Origin: Bacillus mobilis
GTDB lineage: Bacteria > Bacillota > Bacilli > Bacillales > Bacillaceae_G
Assembly (NCBI RefSeq): GCF_001884045.1
Contig: NZ_MACF01000146.1
Coordinates: forward strand, 1-32,555
Length of the DNA stretch: 32,555 nt
Direction of reading: 5' to 3'
The notes under the pieces were generated by a model. That model was not told the origin of the DNA. It worked only from the letters and a program-made list of their open reading frames with translations, and did not search any database. Shown here piece by piece: positions 1 to 7,824 of the stretch. The first letter of the stretch is position 1. The number at the start of each line of letters is the position of its first letter. A program made the position numbers and the translations under genes.

Positions 1-95
1 TAGTTATAAGCAAATCTTGCAGCTCCAGCATGGTTTCTAAGCACTTGTTCTTGTTCAGGCGTTGGAATTAGTCTGACTTTCTTCGCCAATATCAT
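1..95 (-). CDS. tnpB: TnpB RNA-guided nuclease, N-terminal 31 codons (partial)
   Basis: The minus-strand frame starts with ATG at 95 and reads M-I-L-A-K-K-V-R-L-I-P-T-P-E-Q-E, then VLRNHAGAARFAYN. This is the characteristic N-terminus of TnpB proteins: a basic strand, then 'P..EQ...L..H.G..RF.YN'. An AAAGGAG ribosome site lies 10 nt before the ATG. The start overlaps the stop of the 42-codon TnpA remnant by one base (TGATG), so translation is probably coupled. TnpB proteins are guide-RNA-directed nucleases that cut at the target next to a transposon-specific motif. The RuvC domain and zinc finger lie beyond the window edge, so activity cannot be judged. Confidence 0.8.
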   Translation of the reverse strand, partial: MILAKKVRLIPTPEQEQVLRNHAGAARFAYN

Positions 96-223
96 CAGAA
101 TGTAACTCCTTTAATGAAAGATTTGTTCTTCTGAATCGTAGCGTGTTCCACCAGCATTCTCCTGAGACTACTCGGATGCAAACCTGTTAATTCTGATACC
201 TGACTAACTCGTAAAAATTTCAT
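95..223 (-). pseudogene. Degenerate IS607-type TnpA (serine recombinase) remnant, 42 codons
   Basis: The ORF opens with ATG at 223 behind GAGGTAAG and encodes VSQVSELTGLHPSSLRRM, the MerR-like helix-turn-helix found at the start of IS607-family TnpA. After 'SLRR' the frame continues to a stop at 95-97. In the +1 frame the DNA reads AGGTRYDSEEQIFH followed by a stop, matching the wing 'PGGTRRYSEEQ' that should follow about 12-15 codons later. So a deletion has joined the helix to the wing out of frame, and the recombinase domain (usually about 200 residues in all) is missing. The ORF ends by overlapping the TnpB start, so it may persist as a translational leader or small DNA-binding peptide. 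Confidence 0.6.
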
Positions 224-344
224 TATTATTCTTACCTCATCAAACTCACGATAGCACATACGTTCGATAAATTCAATAAGGTTGGATAGATTTAATTAAA
301 TGTATCTCGTTCAACTAAGGGCGCAATTCCTTAGCCAGTTCTCT

Positions 345-700
345 TATGAACTTCTCATGTTTTCACATGAGCGCAGACTATATGTTTATCTCTTTAGAGA
401 TAGAGGATTTTTCCACCACCATAGGCTTGTGATGTACTCTCGTCAGTTATACGAGATAGTCGTTGAACGTTCATCTTATCCATTTTGACTTAGATGATTC
501 GAGGCGGAAGACCCATTGTTCTAGTGTTTAGGATTTAACCTTGCACCATCTGATTGATTTTTTCAGCTTTCGCAACATTCACGCTCGCCATTTCTAGCCA
601 CGTTGTAGTTCAATCAGCTTTAGGGATTGCCCGCAGTTAACCCTCACTACTAGACAATCACTTGACTAGCAGGGCTTACTGATATATTTAATTAACTTTC
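345..700 (-). ncRNA. Group I self-splicing intron core (IStron ribozyme)
   Basis: On the minus strand the conserved group I elements appear in order. The P/Q region at 617-638 reads AACTGCGGG-CAAT-CCCTAAAGC. The R element at 455-468 reads GTTCAACGACTATC. The S element at 374-383 reads ACATATAGTC. R and S form the diagnostic P7 pairing: GACTAT (456-461) with ATAGTC (376-381), a perfect six base pairs. A stable hairpin at 354-371 (CTCATGT/ACATGAG around GAAA) follows where P9 is expected, and CTCGT/ACGAG pairs at 439-455. No protein gene explains this 350-base stretch. Boundaries are approximate; the 5' splice site was not placed. Confidence 0.75.
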
Positions 701-951
701 ATTATAATTGGTTAAATAAATCGTAACAGTTAGTTACCCTCTTTTCTCTCATTTACACTACATAAACAGTGTACCAAAATATGAAAAACACAAAAAGTAT
801 ATTGTATTATTATAAAAGCAATATATTTTCAGATAACCGACATAATTCTTTCAAAATATACACACAGCTTTGTAACAAGTCTCACATACTATACTCCTAT
901 TTTCACTATAAACTAATTGTAGATAATGTAAAAAAGGAGTGAATATTTATT
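700..951. other. cydA upstream region
   Basis: About 250 bases of very AT-rich non-coding DNA lie between the IStron end and cydA. I found no convincing full-length Rex palindrome, only half-site-like text near 872-880. No -35/-10 pair stands out enough to call. The ribosome site of cydA (AAAAAGGAG, 931-939) is strong. Confidence 0.4.
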
Positions 952-2301
952 ATGTCCGACGTTCTGTTACTGAGTCGTTTTCAATTTGCAATTACTATTT
1001 TTTATCACTTTTTATTTGTACCTTTGACAATCGGACTTGTTATTTTAGTGGCATGTATGGAAACGCAATACGCCCGCACATTGAATCCAACATACCGCAA
1101 AATGGCAAATTTCTGGGGTAAATTATTTACAATTAACTTCGTCATGGGGATTATAACCGGGATTACGATGGAGTTCCAATTTGGAACAAACTGGTCTGAG
1201 TACTCCAAATATATGGGAGATATTTTCGGATCCCCTCTCGCAATCGAAGCACTCGTTGCCTTCTTCTTAGAATCTACTTTCATGGGAATATGGTTATTCG
1301 GTAAAGACAAAATCTCACCAAAGTTCCGTGCCTTCTGTATGTGGATGGTTGCACTTGGAACAAATATTTCCGCCCTTTGGATTATTACCGCAAACGGCTT
1401 TATGCAAAATCCAGTTGGCTACGTCGTACGTAACGGCCGCGCTGAATTAAATGATTTCTGGGCACTTGTTACAAATCCATATGCTTGGAATATGTTCTTC
1501 CATACTGTAATTGGTTGTTATATCGTTGGCGCTTTCTTCGTTATGGCAATTAGTTCCTATCATTTATTACGTAAAAATGAAGTGGAATTCTTCAAAAAAT
1601 CATTTAAATTTGGTTTACTGTTAGGCATATTCGCCGCAACTGTTACGCCGTTTATGGGACATCAGTCTGGTGTATCCGCAGCTAAATATCAACCAGCAAA
1701 AGGAGCTGCGATGGAAGCAGTTTGGGAAACGGGAAAAGGACAAGGCTTCTCAATTGTTCAAATTCCTGATGTAAAAAACGAAAAGAACTTTGAATTCCTT
1801 ACAATTCCAAAGCTAGGAAGTTTCTTCTACACAAACTCATTTGATGGAGAGATTGTTGGTTTAAAAGATATTCCGAAAGAAGATCGTCCAAACGTTAACC
1901 TCGTGTACTATAGCTTCCGCTTAATGGTTGCACTTGGTATGTTCTTTATGGCATTAACTTGGTATGGCTTCTATTTAAACCGAAAAGGAAAACTAGAAAA
2001 CTCAAAACGTTATTTAAAAATTACAATGTGGTCTGTTTTACTACCATATATCGCAATTAACGCTGGTTGGATTGTTGCAGAAGTAGGTCGTCAACCATGG
2101 ACAGTTTATAAACTAATGCGTACAGCAGAATCCGTATCACCTATATCTGTTCCGCAAATTTGGTTCTCATTAATTAGTTTAATATTATTCTATACTCTAC
2201 TCTTAATTGCAGACGTATACTTAATGCTAAAGTTCGCGAAAAAAGGACCTGCTGCATTAGAAGAGCCTGCTACTGAAGGAGGTACAGCTCATGTCTCATG
2301 A
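952..2301 (+). CDS. cydA: Cytochrome bd ubiquinol/menaquinol oxidase subunit I
   Basis: Subunit I of the bd-type terminal oxidase, which takes electrons from quinol and reduces oxygen to water at the cytoplasmic membrane. The 449-residue product has the expected heme ligands: His19 (b595), His184 and Met325 (b558, matching E. coli His186 and Met393). It also has the paired Glu99/Glu107 of the active-site channel and the quinol-site residues Lys250 and Glu255 in 'QPAKGAAMEA'. The loop after this is short, as in Gram-positive 'short Q-loop' enzymes. Nine or so membrane segments are visible. ATG at 952 follows AAGGAG at good spacing. It overlaps cydB by 11 bases. No cydCD follows, unlike the cydABCD operon of B. 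subtilis. Confidence 0.96.
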   Translation: MSDVLLLSRFQFAITIFYHFLFVPLTIGLVILVACMETQYARTLNPTYRKMANFWGKLFTINFVMGIITGITMEFQFGTNWSEYSKYMGDIFGSPLAIEALVAFFLESTFMGIWLFGKDKISPKFRAFCMWMVALGTNISALWIITANGFMQNPVGYVVRNGRAELNDFWALVTNPYAWNMFFHTVIGCYIVGAFFVMAISSYHLLRKNEVEFFKKSFKFGLLLGIFAATVTPFMGHQSGVSAAKYQPAKGAAMEAVWETGKGQGFSIVQIPDVKNEKNFEFLTIPKLGSFFYTNSFDGEIVGLKDIPKEDRPNVNLVYYSFRLMVALGMFFMALTWYGFYLNRKGKLENSKRYLKITMWSVLLPYIAINAGWIVAEVGRQPWTVYKLMRTAESVSPISVPQIWFSLISLILFYTLLLIADVYLMLKFAKKGPAALEEPATEGGTAHVS

Positions 2302-3319
2302 TATGCTTGCGATCATCTGGTTTGGTTTATGGGGCGTAATTTGGACAGTCTACTTCATTCTTGATGGGTACGCACTTGGTAACGGAATGATTTTTCCTTT
2401 CGTTGCGAAAGACCGACAAGAACGAAATCAATTACAAGAAGCAATCGGCCCGTTCTGGGGGGGTAATGAAGTATGGTTAATTACAGCTGGTGGTGCAACA
2501 TTTGCTGCCTTCCCGATCACGTATGCAAATATGTTTAGTTACCTATATACACCACTATTTTTAGTATTACTCGCACTGTTTGCTCGTGCTGCCGGACTTG
2601 AATTTATGCATAAAGACGATTCACCAATTTGGCAAAAAACTTGCAAATGGGCGTTTACAATCGGGAGTTTCCTAATTGCCTTCTTATTTGGCGTTACGTT
2701 CGCTAACCTTTATTACGGACTACAAATCGGAAAAAATGGTTATGAAGGAAATTTACTTAGCTTACTAAATCATTACGGTATTTTAGGTGGCCTGTTCTTC
2801 ACTGCTATATTCGTCGTATCTGGTGCCCTTTGGGTTATGATCAAAACGACTGGTGAAGTATCTGATCGTGCTTATAAAATTGCAAGACCATTCTCAATGG
2901 CAGCTGCTATCATTTTAGCTATCTTCTATGTAGCAACTGCAAATCGTACAAACTTATTCCAAAACTTCACAGAGTATCCGGTACTATTCATTCTTCCAGT
3001 ACTTGCTATGTTAATGAGTGTACTCGCACTTATTATGGTGTACAAACATAAAATTGGTCTTGCCTTCACATTCGTTTGCTTAACAATCGCGATGTTTATG
3101 ACAACTGGCTTTGCAGGCATGTTCCCAAGAATGTTACCGTCACGTATTAACGACGCATACAGCACAACGCTATACAACGCAGCAGGTAGTCAATTAAACT
3201 TAAAAATTATGTTCTTCGTTGCAATGGTTATGGTACCAATTGTTATTGGATATCAACTTTGGAGCTACAGTATCTTTAAAAATAAAATTCATAAAGACTC
3301 TGCTAAAGGGTATCACTAA
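2291..3319 (+). CDS. cydB: Cytochrome bd oxidase subunit II
   Basis: Partner of CydA in the bd oxidase. It is a 342-residue protein with eight to nine hydrophobic segments and the family signature near the N-terminus, 'FGLWGVIWTVYFILDGYALG' (residues 12-31). The motif 'GPFWGGNEVWLITAGGATFAAFP' spans about residues 52-74. The start lies inside the end of cydA, so translation is coupled; the ribosome site GAAGGAGG is in the last codons of cydA. Length is normal for the family. A strong hairpin terminator follows seven bases after the stop, closing a two-gene operon. Confidence 0.95.
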   Translation: MSHDMLAIIWFGLWGVIWTVYFILDGYALGNGMIFPFVAKDRQERNQLQEAIGPFWGGNEVWLITAGGATFAAFPITYANMFSYLYTPLFLVLLALFARAAGLEFMHKDDSPIWQKTCKWAFTIGSFLIAFLFGVTFANLYYGLQIGKNGYEGNLLSLLNHYGILGGLFFTAIFVVSGALWVMIKTTGEVSDRAYKIARPFSMAAAIILAIFYVATANRTNLFQNFTEYPVLFILPVLAMLMSVLALIMVYKHKIGLAFTFVCLTIAMFMTTGFAGMFPRMLPSRINDAYSTTLYNAAGSQLNLKIMFFVAMVMVPIVIGYQLWSYSIFKNKIHKDSAKGYH

Positions 3320-3324
3320 AATGA

Positions 3325-3355
3325 AAAAAGACACTTCGTTTGAAGTGTCTTTTTT
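3325..3355 (+). terminator. Intrinsic terminator of cydAB
   Basis: AAAAGACACTTC pairs with GAAGTGTCTTTT around a GTTT loop, followed by T residues. Confidence 0.9.
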
Positions 3356-3483
3356 ACGTATGATTTTCGATAAGATGTTATATTTCTAATCTAACAACTA
3401 TAATACAGAAGAATCATTAACAGCTCACAGCTAGATTGTAGCACAGGGCAAGTTCATCATTTTATGCAATTTTGCATATCTCT

Positions 3484-3699
3484 CTATAAAGTAAACTGTA
3501 TTCCCTGATCGTTCACATCGCTATCCCTTACATCTGCTGTACTAATACCACTAAATGTTTGTACTTTTTTTCCTGTATTCGATGATCCCGATCCATTATA
3601 AGCTTTCGTTTTTTCAATTGGCTGCACGTTATATTTATCACCTAAGTTAATTGTTCCGTTACAATTTTCAATAATAACACCTTCCACAATTGACGGCAT
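3484..3699 (-). CDS. GerPF-like spore germination protein
   Basis: A 71-residue protein of the GerPA/GerPF family, small proteins made in the mother cell that help germinants cross the spore coat. The start reads MPSIVEGVIIENCNGTINLG, close to the GerPF pattern 'MPSVVGNLVVQNSNGSFNLGD'. It continues with 'YNVQPIEKTKAYNGSGSSNTG' and ends with 'DSDVNDQ', all family hallmarks. I chose the ATG at 3699 rather than the one six codons upstream because AGGTGA sits five bases before it and the family starts with MPS/MPA. It is a single gene, not a gerPABCDEF operon, so it is an isolated paralogue. Which GerP protein it replaces or supplements is not known. Confidence 0.8.
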   Translation of the reverse strand: MPSIVEGVIIENCNGTINLGDKYNVQPIEKTKAYNGSGSSNTGKKVQTFSGISTADVRDSDVNDQGIQFTL

Positions 3700-3771
3700 T
3701 TTGTCACCTACTTTCATTTCGTTACTTTTATTTTATGAGAATCGCCTAAAAAAATAGCATGTTTCCATAAG

Positions 3772-3798
3772 AAAAAGCACTCAGCCTGAGTGCTTTTT
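3772..3798 (-). terminator. Bidirectional terminator after the SLH/Excalibur gene
   Basis: AAAAAGCACTCA pairs perfectly with TGAGTGCTTTTT around a three-base loop. It directly follows the stop codon of the minus-strand gene at 3800. Confidence 0.9.
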
Positions 3799-3799
3799 C

Positions 3800-4618
3800 T
3801 TATTTACCTTTTTTCTTTTTTTCACAAGCAATTCCATCGCCATCACGATCTAAATGCTTACCATAATATGGGCTGTCTCTTGTAATATCATAATATCCAG
3901 CATCGTTTGCTTCTTTACAGTTAGCAAAACGTTTTGGATCAGGTTTCACTTCTGGTTTTACTTCTGGCTTCACTTCTGGTTGTGGTTGTTTTGCTCCTGG
4001 TCTTTGTTCAAGTGGTAATGTTGCATTATATAAGAATTGAACGTATTGCTCACGACTTACACGCATTTTAGGTGCGAATGTACCATCACCAGTTCCAGCC
4101 GTAATATAATTTGATTTAATTGCAGTAATCGCAGGATTCGCCCATCCATTTCTATCTACATCCGGGAAATTATGATTGCCTCTTATTTGTAATTGGAATC
4201 CCCTTGTCAAAATTTGTGCCATTTCTTCACGAGTTAATGCATCTTTCGGTCTAAATTTTCCTGTGTTATCTCCAACGAATACACCCATCTCTGTTAAAGC
4301 AAGAATCTCTTTTTTAAACATAGTTGAACGATCCGTAACATCTTTATACGGATTGTTATACTGTTCTTTTACTGTCGGTTTTAAATGACGGAACATAAGA
4401 GCTGCAACTTGCTCACGTGTTACATCATCACCAAATCCAAAAAGCCCATTTCCGTATCCAGCAACAACGTTTTTATTTGCTAAATCCATAATCGCTTTAT
4501 AAGACCAATGATTGTTTGGAACATCTTTAAAATTTGAACTTGCCTGCGCTGTTCCAATTGAAGTAAATGCTGTAGTTGCAACAAGTGCACCTGTTAAAAT
4601 TAATTTTTTAAATCCCAT
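3800..4618 (-). CDS. Secreted S-layer homology (SLH) protein with C-terminal Excalibur domain
   Basis: A 272-residue exported protein. A signal peptide (residues 1-26, ending A-Q-A) is followed by three SLH repeats at about 29-78, 90-139 and 150-200. These normally bind pyruvylated secondary wall polysaccharide. A proline-rich spacer of 'PEVK' repeats (214-226) leads to an Excalibur calcium-binding-like domain (231-266) with Cys234, Cys265 and the motif DRDGDGIACE. So the protein is anchored non-covalently to the wall and displays a small calcium-binding-type module. The start has AGAAGGAG upstream. SLH-Excalibur pairings occur in the B. cereus group, but the function is not established. It is alone in its transcription unit. 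Confidence 0.9.
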   Translation of the reverse strand: MGFKKLILTGALVATTAFTSIGTAQASSNFKDVPNNHWSYKAIMDLANKNVVAGYGNGLFGFGDDVTREQVAALMFRHLKPTVKEQYNNPYKDVTDRSTMFKKEILALTEMGVFVGDNTGKFRPKDALTREEMAQILTRGFQLQIRGNHNFPDVDRNGWANPAITAIKSNYITAGTGDGTFAPKMRVSREQYVQFLYNATLPLEQRPGAKQPQPEVKPEVKPEVKPDPKRFANCKEANDAGYYDITRDSPYYGKHLDRDGDGIACEKKKKGK

Positions 4619-4704
4619 ATTTGAGTCTCCTTCTATTTCCGATAATAACCATTTAACAATATAACAAATTATTCAAATATATTTTGTCATATTCTGTCGA
4701 AAAC

Positions 4705-4732
4705 AAAAAAGAATCCAGCAGGATTCTTTTTT
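4705..4732. terminator. Orphan hairpin terminator
   Basis: AAAAAAGAATCC / GGATTCTTTTTT around AGCA. It works in either direction, but no coding region ends beside it: the nearest gene starts at 4618 and reads away. It may end an untranslated RNA or mark a lost gene. Confidence 0.7.
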
Positions 4733-5328
4733 GCTAAGCATGAATGGCAAAATTGGAGACAGTTGACTTCTTCAAAAATTTATTAGGGGTAATATTTTGA
4801 AAAAGAAAGCCTTTCATATGTAGGTTAACACCACTGGAATATATAGTAAATTGATAATGTTTATACGGAAGATTGCTAATGTTTAGTATAGATACTTTCC
4901 ACTATATCAACAGTGAAAAGTATCTACGTTAAACAACATAAAGGTGCCTTCAAAGAAGACACCTTTCATAAACAAACACTATAAAACAGAATTTTTTATT
5001 ATTATACGATTGTTAGATACAAAAAGTAGAGGGAAATGTTTGTACGAAATTCTGCTTTATAAAGCCTGTCTTCCACTTATATTTTAATCCTCTTCCTCTG
5101 AAAATAAATACAATATGCACAATTACATACAAAAAAGAAAAGACACTCCATCGAGTGCCTCTTCAACCATTTTACTTTTAATATATCACCTTACATACAT
5201 TTTAACATACGTATCTTTATATGTTATTGAGAAAATTCAAAATCATCTTTCCTTTCATTTTCAATTATAAAATCATGTAATATAAAAGGTATGTCAAATT
5301 CTTATACAAATTGAGGTGTACTATATTT
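4733..5328. other. Hairpin-rich intergenic stretch without genes
   Basis: I see no supportable protein gene. Inverted repeats are dense. AGATACTTT/AAAGTATCT lies at 4890-4925, with a C.A mismatch and an inner CACT/AGTG. AAAGGTG/CACCTTT lies at 4940-4966, with the same C.A mismatch and an inner CTTC/GAAG. A 15-base inverted repeat with one mismatch has arms at 4980-4994 and 5047-5061. CACTC/GAGTG lies near 5137-5150. Several could be terminators of small RNAs. Confidence 0.5.
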
Positions 5329-6363
5329 ATGTATTTCGGAATTATTCCCCTTATATTGTTTATTATTTTCCTTATCTCTTACTTAAAGGATCCACGAAAA
5401 ATAATAAACGGTTTTTTATTTAATGCCTTTTTCTGTTTTTTCCTGCTTTTTTGTATTATTGCAGCCTATGACTCGGGTAATAATACCCTACACGCAATTA
5501 TACTTCTCCCTATTTTAGCACTTATCGTTATGATTCCTTTCGGTGTTGTCGCTTTAATGTTTGGGCTATTTCTGAATGCTAGAATTTTAATGAAACGAGA
5601 AGGCAGACGTTTCACTAACTGTTTAACACTCATTGCTGCTTTAGGGATTTTATTCTTTATGTTATTCCCTATTATAAATCCAGCAAGCTTATTTTCACCG
5701 CATTTCCAACCTATTTTTGCTGGTATTTCTCTTATAACCGTATATTTCTTTATACACCTATCTAACTTCTTAAGCGCTTATTTTCTATATCAATTCAACA
5801 GACCAAGGCGTAATCAAGATTTCATCATCGTTCTTGGTAGCGGCTTAATTAATGATAAAGTACCACCTTTACTTGCAAGTCGTATTCATAAAGCAATCGA
5901 CTTTTACTGGAAACAAGCGGCTGTAAATACACCACCAACAATTATTTTCTCTGGTGGCCAAGGTCCAGATGAAGGCCTTCCAGAAGCAGAAGCGATGCAA
6001 AATTACGCTGTTGAAAAAGGAATTCCGCTTGAACATACAGTGCAAGAAAACCGCTCTGTAAACACATATCAAAATATGTCGTTCTCTAAAGAAATTATGG
6101 ATTCTTTAAAGCCTGAAGGTAAATATAGAAGTATTTTTACAACGAATAATTTCCACCTTTTCCGCGCTGGTATATATGCAAGACTAGCAGGGCTTAATAG
6201 CCAAGGAATCGGATCAAAAACTGCATTTTATTACTGGCCTAATGCAATGATTCGTGAATATGTCGCAATTGTTGTGATGGGACGTAAACGTCATATGAAA
6301 GTTTGCGGAGCTATTTTAGGATTCTCTTTATTCCTATCCGTACTTAGTTTTATCATTTCTTAA
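5329..6363 (+). CDS. YdcF/SanA/ElyC-like DUF218 membrane protein
   Basis: A 344-residue protein. About five hydrophobic segments occupy the first 150 residues. A DUF218 domain follows, with 'IIVLGSGLINDKVPPLLASR' (starting near 167), 'IIFSGGQGPDEGLPEAEAM', 'TYQNMSFSKE' and 'IFTTNNFHLFRA'. These are the conserved blocks of the YdcF/ElyC family. A final membrane helix closes the protein. The family is linked to envelope stability and peptidoglycan or lipid-carrier metabolism in other bacteria; its reaction is not settled. I chose ATG at 5329 because AGGTG sits about ten bases upstream; an upstream TTG at 5311 would place the ribosome site inside the gene. Single-gene unit with its own terminator. 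Confidence 0.85.
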   Translation: MYFGIIPLILFIIFLISYLKDPRKIINGFLFNAFFCFFLLFCIIAAYDSGNNTLHAIILLPILALIVMIPFGVVALMFGLFLNARILMKREGRRFTNCLTLIAALGILFFMLFPIINPASLFSPHFQPIFAGISLITVYFFIHLSNFLSAYFLYQFNRPRRNQDFIIVLGSGLINDKVPPLLASRIHKAIDFYWKQAAVNTPPTIIFSGGQGPDEGLPEAEAMQNYAVEKGIPLEHTVQENRSVNTYQNMSFSKEIMDSLKPEGKYRSIFTTNNFHLFRAGIYARLAGLNSQGIGSKTAFYYWPNAMIREYVAIVVMGRKRHMKVCGAILGFSLFLSVLSFIIS

Positions 6364-6367
6364 TAAC

Positions 6368-6398
6368 CTCCCATCCTTTGAAAGGATGGGATTTCTTA
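6368..6398 (+). terminator. Terminator after the DUF218 gene
   Basis: CCCATCC / GGATGGG stem (6370-6376 with 6384-6390), extended by TTT/AAA, followed by a moderately T-rich tail. Confidence 0.7.
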
Positions 6399-6539
6399 TA
6401 CTTATTTCCATAACATTTTAATGATAATGTTCCCTGCATACATCCATTAAAGGAGAATTTTTTCAAATTAAATGTTAAAATGGAAGTTAGGTGTGAATTA
6501 CGTAACAAATAAGAAACTAGTTTGAAACGAGGAAATTAC

Positions 6540-7412
6540 ATGGAGAAAATTATCAAAAACAAGCCCAATAAGCTAAAAATCGCTTCAAAAGCTTTGATGA
6601 TTATTATTGGGGCATTTATCACAGCATACGGATTAGAAGCGGTATTAATTCCAAATAACGTATCAGACGGTGGTGTGACTGGTTTAAGTATCGTTAGTTC
6701 AAGATTATTTGGATTGCCATTAGGAGCTCTAATCGCAGTTATTAACATTCCTTTCGTTTGGTTAGGATATAAACAAATAGGTAAAAGCTTTGCAATTTAT
6801 TCTATTATCGGGATCGCTTCATTAGCAATCGGTACCGTTGTCATGCACGGAATACCAACTATTATTGAAGGTGATACATTACTCGTTACAGTTGTTGGTG
6901 GTATTATTATCGGTTTCGGTATGGGACTAGCATTACGTAACGGTGGCGCATTAGATGGAATCGATATGCTAGCCGTATTACTTTCTCGTAAGTTACCTTT
7001 TGGAACAAGTGACCTTATTTTATTCTTAAACATGTTCGTATTTATTTTCGTATCAACAGTATTCGGTCTTCAAGGAGCTATCCTTTCGGCAATTGCTTAC
7101 TTTATCGCTTCGAAAGTGATTCATATCGTTGAAGTTGGTTTAAGTGGTTCGAAAACATTTAAAATCATTACAAAAGAGCCTGAATTAATGGTAGAAACAA
7201 TTCGTGATCGTTTAGGCCGAAGCGCAACGTATAACGAAGTATATGGTGGTTATTCAAGAGAGAAATTTAAAGAAATTTCTTGTGTAATTAACCGTTTAGA
7301 AGAAAGTAAAATGAAAGACTTGATTAATGAAATCGATCCAAATGCCTTTATTACAGTTTATGATGTAGCAGAAGTAAAAGGCGGTAACTTTAAGAAACGT
7401 GATATTCATTAA
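6540..7412 (+). CDS. YitT family membrane protein (DUF161 + DUF2179)
   Basis: A 290-residue protein with five to six membrane helices. The start of the membrane domain shows the family motif 'AYGLEAVLIPNNVSDGGVTG', and 'RNGGALDGIDMLAVLLSRK' lies in the middle. A soluble C-terminal DUF2179 domain (about 200-285) contains 'YSREKFKEISCVINRLEESK'. Members are widespread in Bacilli (YitT, YpjC, YqfU, YxkD, YvjA paralogues). Transport or exopolysaccharide roles have been suggested, but no substrate is established. The ATG at 6540 follows GAGGAA at seven bases; a TTG six codons earlier lacks a ribosome site. Monocistronic, closed by a strong terminator. Confidence 0.88.
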   Translation: MEKIIKNKPNKLKIASKALMIIIGAFITAYGLEAVLIPNNVSDGGVTGLSIVSSRLFGLPLGALIAVINIPFVWLGYKQIGKSFAIYSIIGIASLAIGTVVMHGIPTIIEGDTLLVTVVGGIIIGFGMGLALRNGGALDGIDMLAVLLSRKLPFGTSDLILFLNMFVFIFVSTVFGLQGAILSAIAYFIASKVIHIVEVGLSGSKTFKIITKEPELMVETIRDRLGRSATYNEVYGGYSREKFKEISCVINRLEESKMKDLINEIDPNAFITVYDVAEVKGGNFKKRDIH

Positions 7413-7424
7413 TCATTATCAAAA

Positions 7425-7462
7425 AAGAGGGTGTGCCAACAATTTGGCACACCCTCTTCTTA
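7425..7462 (+). terminator. Strong terminator after yitT-like gene
   Basis: AAGAGGGTGTGCCAA pairs perfectly with TTGGCACACCCTCTT (15 bp, four-base loop), with T-rich flanks on both sides. Confidence 0.9.
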
Positions 7463-7507
7463 TTATTAAGTTGCGGTCGATATATTGTAATAATCGCTGA
7501 TATATTT

Positions 7508-7726
7508 TTACTCTCCCCATCTTCCTCCTCTCTGAATCCATTCTACATATTTTTGAAAGGCAGGCACTTCATGTTGGAAGCGAAGCGGAACATATAGAAA
7601 GAGAGTGCATGTACATAATATCCATAGAATACCTACTACAAAGTGAAATTTCATCGTTGTGCTAATAAACAAACTGAGAAATAAGACGAGGAACATAATT
7701 AAACTAAACCTTTTATATAGAGTCAT
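7508..7726 (-). CDS. Small two-helix membrane protein, unknown function
   Basis: A 72-residue product with a basic N-terminus (MTLYKR), two adjoining hydrophobic stretches (about 8-22 and 28-48) and a soluble tail 'FQKYVEWIQRGGRWGE'. A strong ribosome site (AAGGAGGAG) stands seven bases before ATG 7726, which supports a real gene. I do not recognise the family. It lies convergent to the YitT gene and downstream of the DUF4247 terminator. Confidence 0.65.
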   Translation of the reverse strand: MTLYKRFSLIMFLVLFLSLFISTTMKFHFVVGILWILCTCTLFLYVPLRFQHEVPAFQKYVEWIQRGGRWGE

Positions 7727-7785
7727 AATAATCTCCTCCTTATAACTTAATTGTACCAGCTACAAGGAATTATTTCCTAGAATAA

Positions 7786-7820
7786 AAAGACCGAAAAGCA
7801 AATTCCACTTTTCGGTCTTT
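7786..7820 (-). terminator. Terminator of the DUF4247 operon
   Basis: AAAGACCGAAAAG / CTTTTCGGTCTTT, 13 bp, nine-base loop, five bases after the operon's last stop codon. Confidence 0.9.
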
Positions 7821-7824
7821 ATAA

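Larger units (their letters stand above)
1..700 (-). mobile_element. IStron (group I intron + IS607/IS605-type transposase genes), 5' part
   Basis: Reading the minus strand from about 700 down to 1, the order is a group I intron core, a tiny TnpA remnant with a helix-turn-helix, and the start of a TnpB gene that runs off the window. A group I ribozyme placed 5' of tnpA/tnpB is the known IStron arrangement (first described as CdISt1 in Clostridioides difficile, with related elements reported in the B. cereus group). The 5' boundary is approximate, between about 680 and 715. The element sits upstream of cydA in opposite orientation and is not seen to interrupt a gene on this side. The 3' half, with the guide RNA and 3' splice site, lies outside the window. 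Confidence 0.75.

Noticed and set aside
300-488. Plus-strand open frame of 62 codons
   Set aside because: It lies across the group I intron core read on the other strand, has no ribosome site, and its composition matches antisense of structured RNA.
860-900. Possible Rex operator before cydA
   Set aside because: Only half-site-like text (TTGTAACAAG) is visible; no full inverted repeat of the Rex type.
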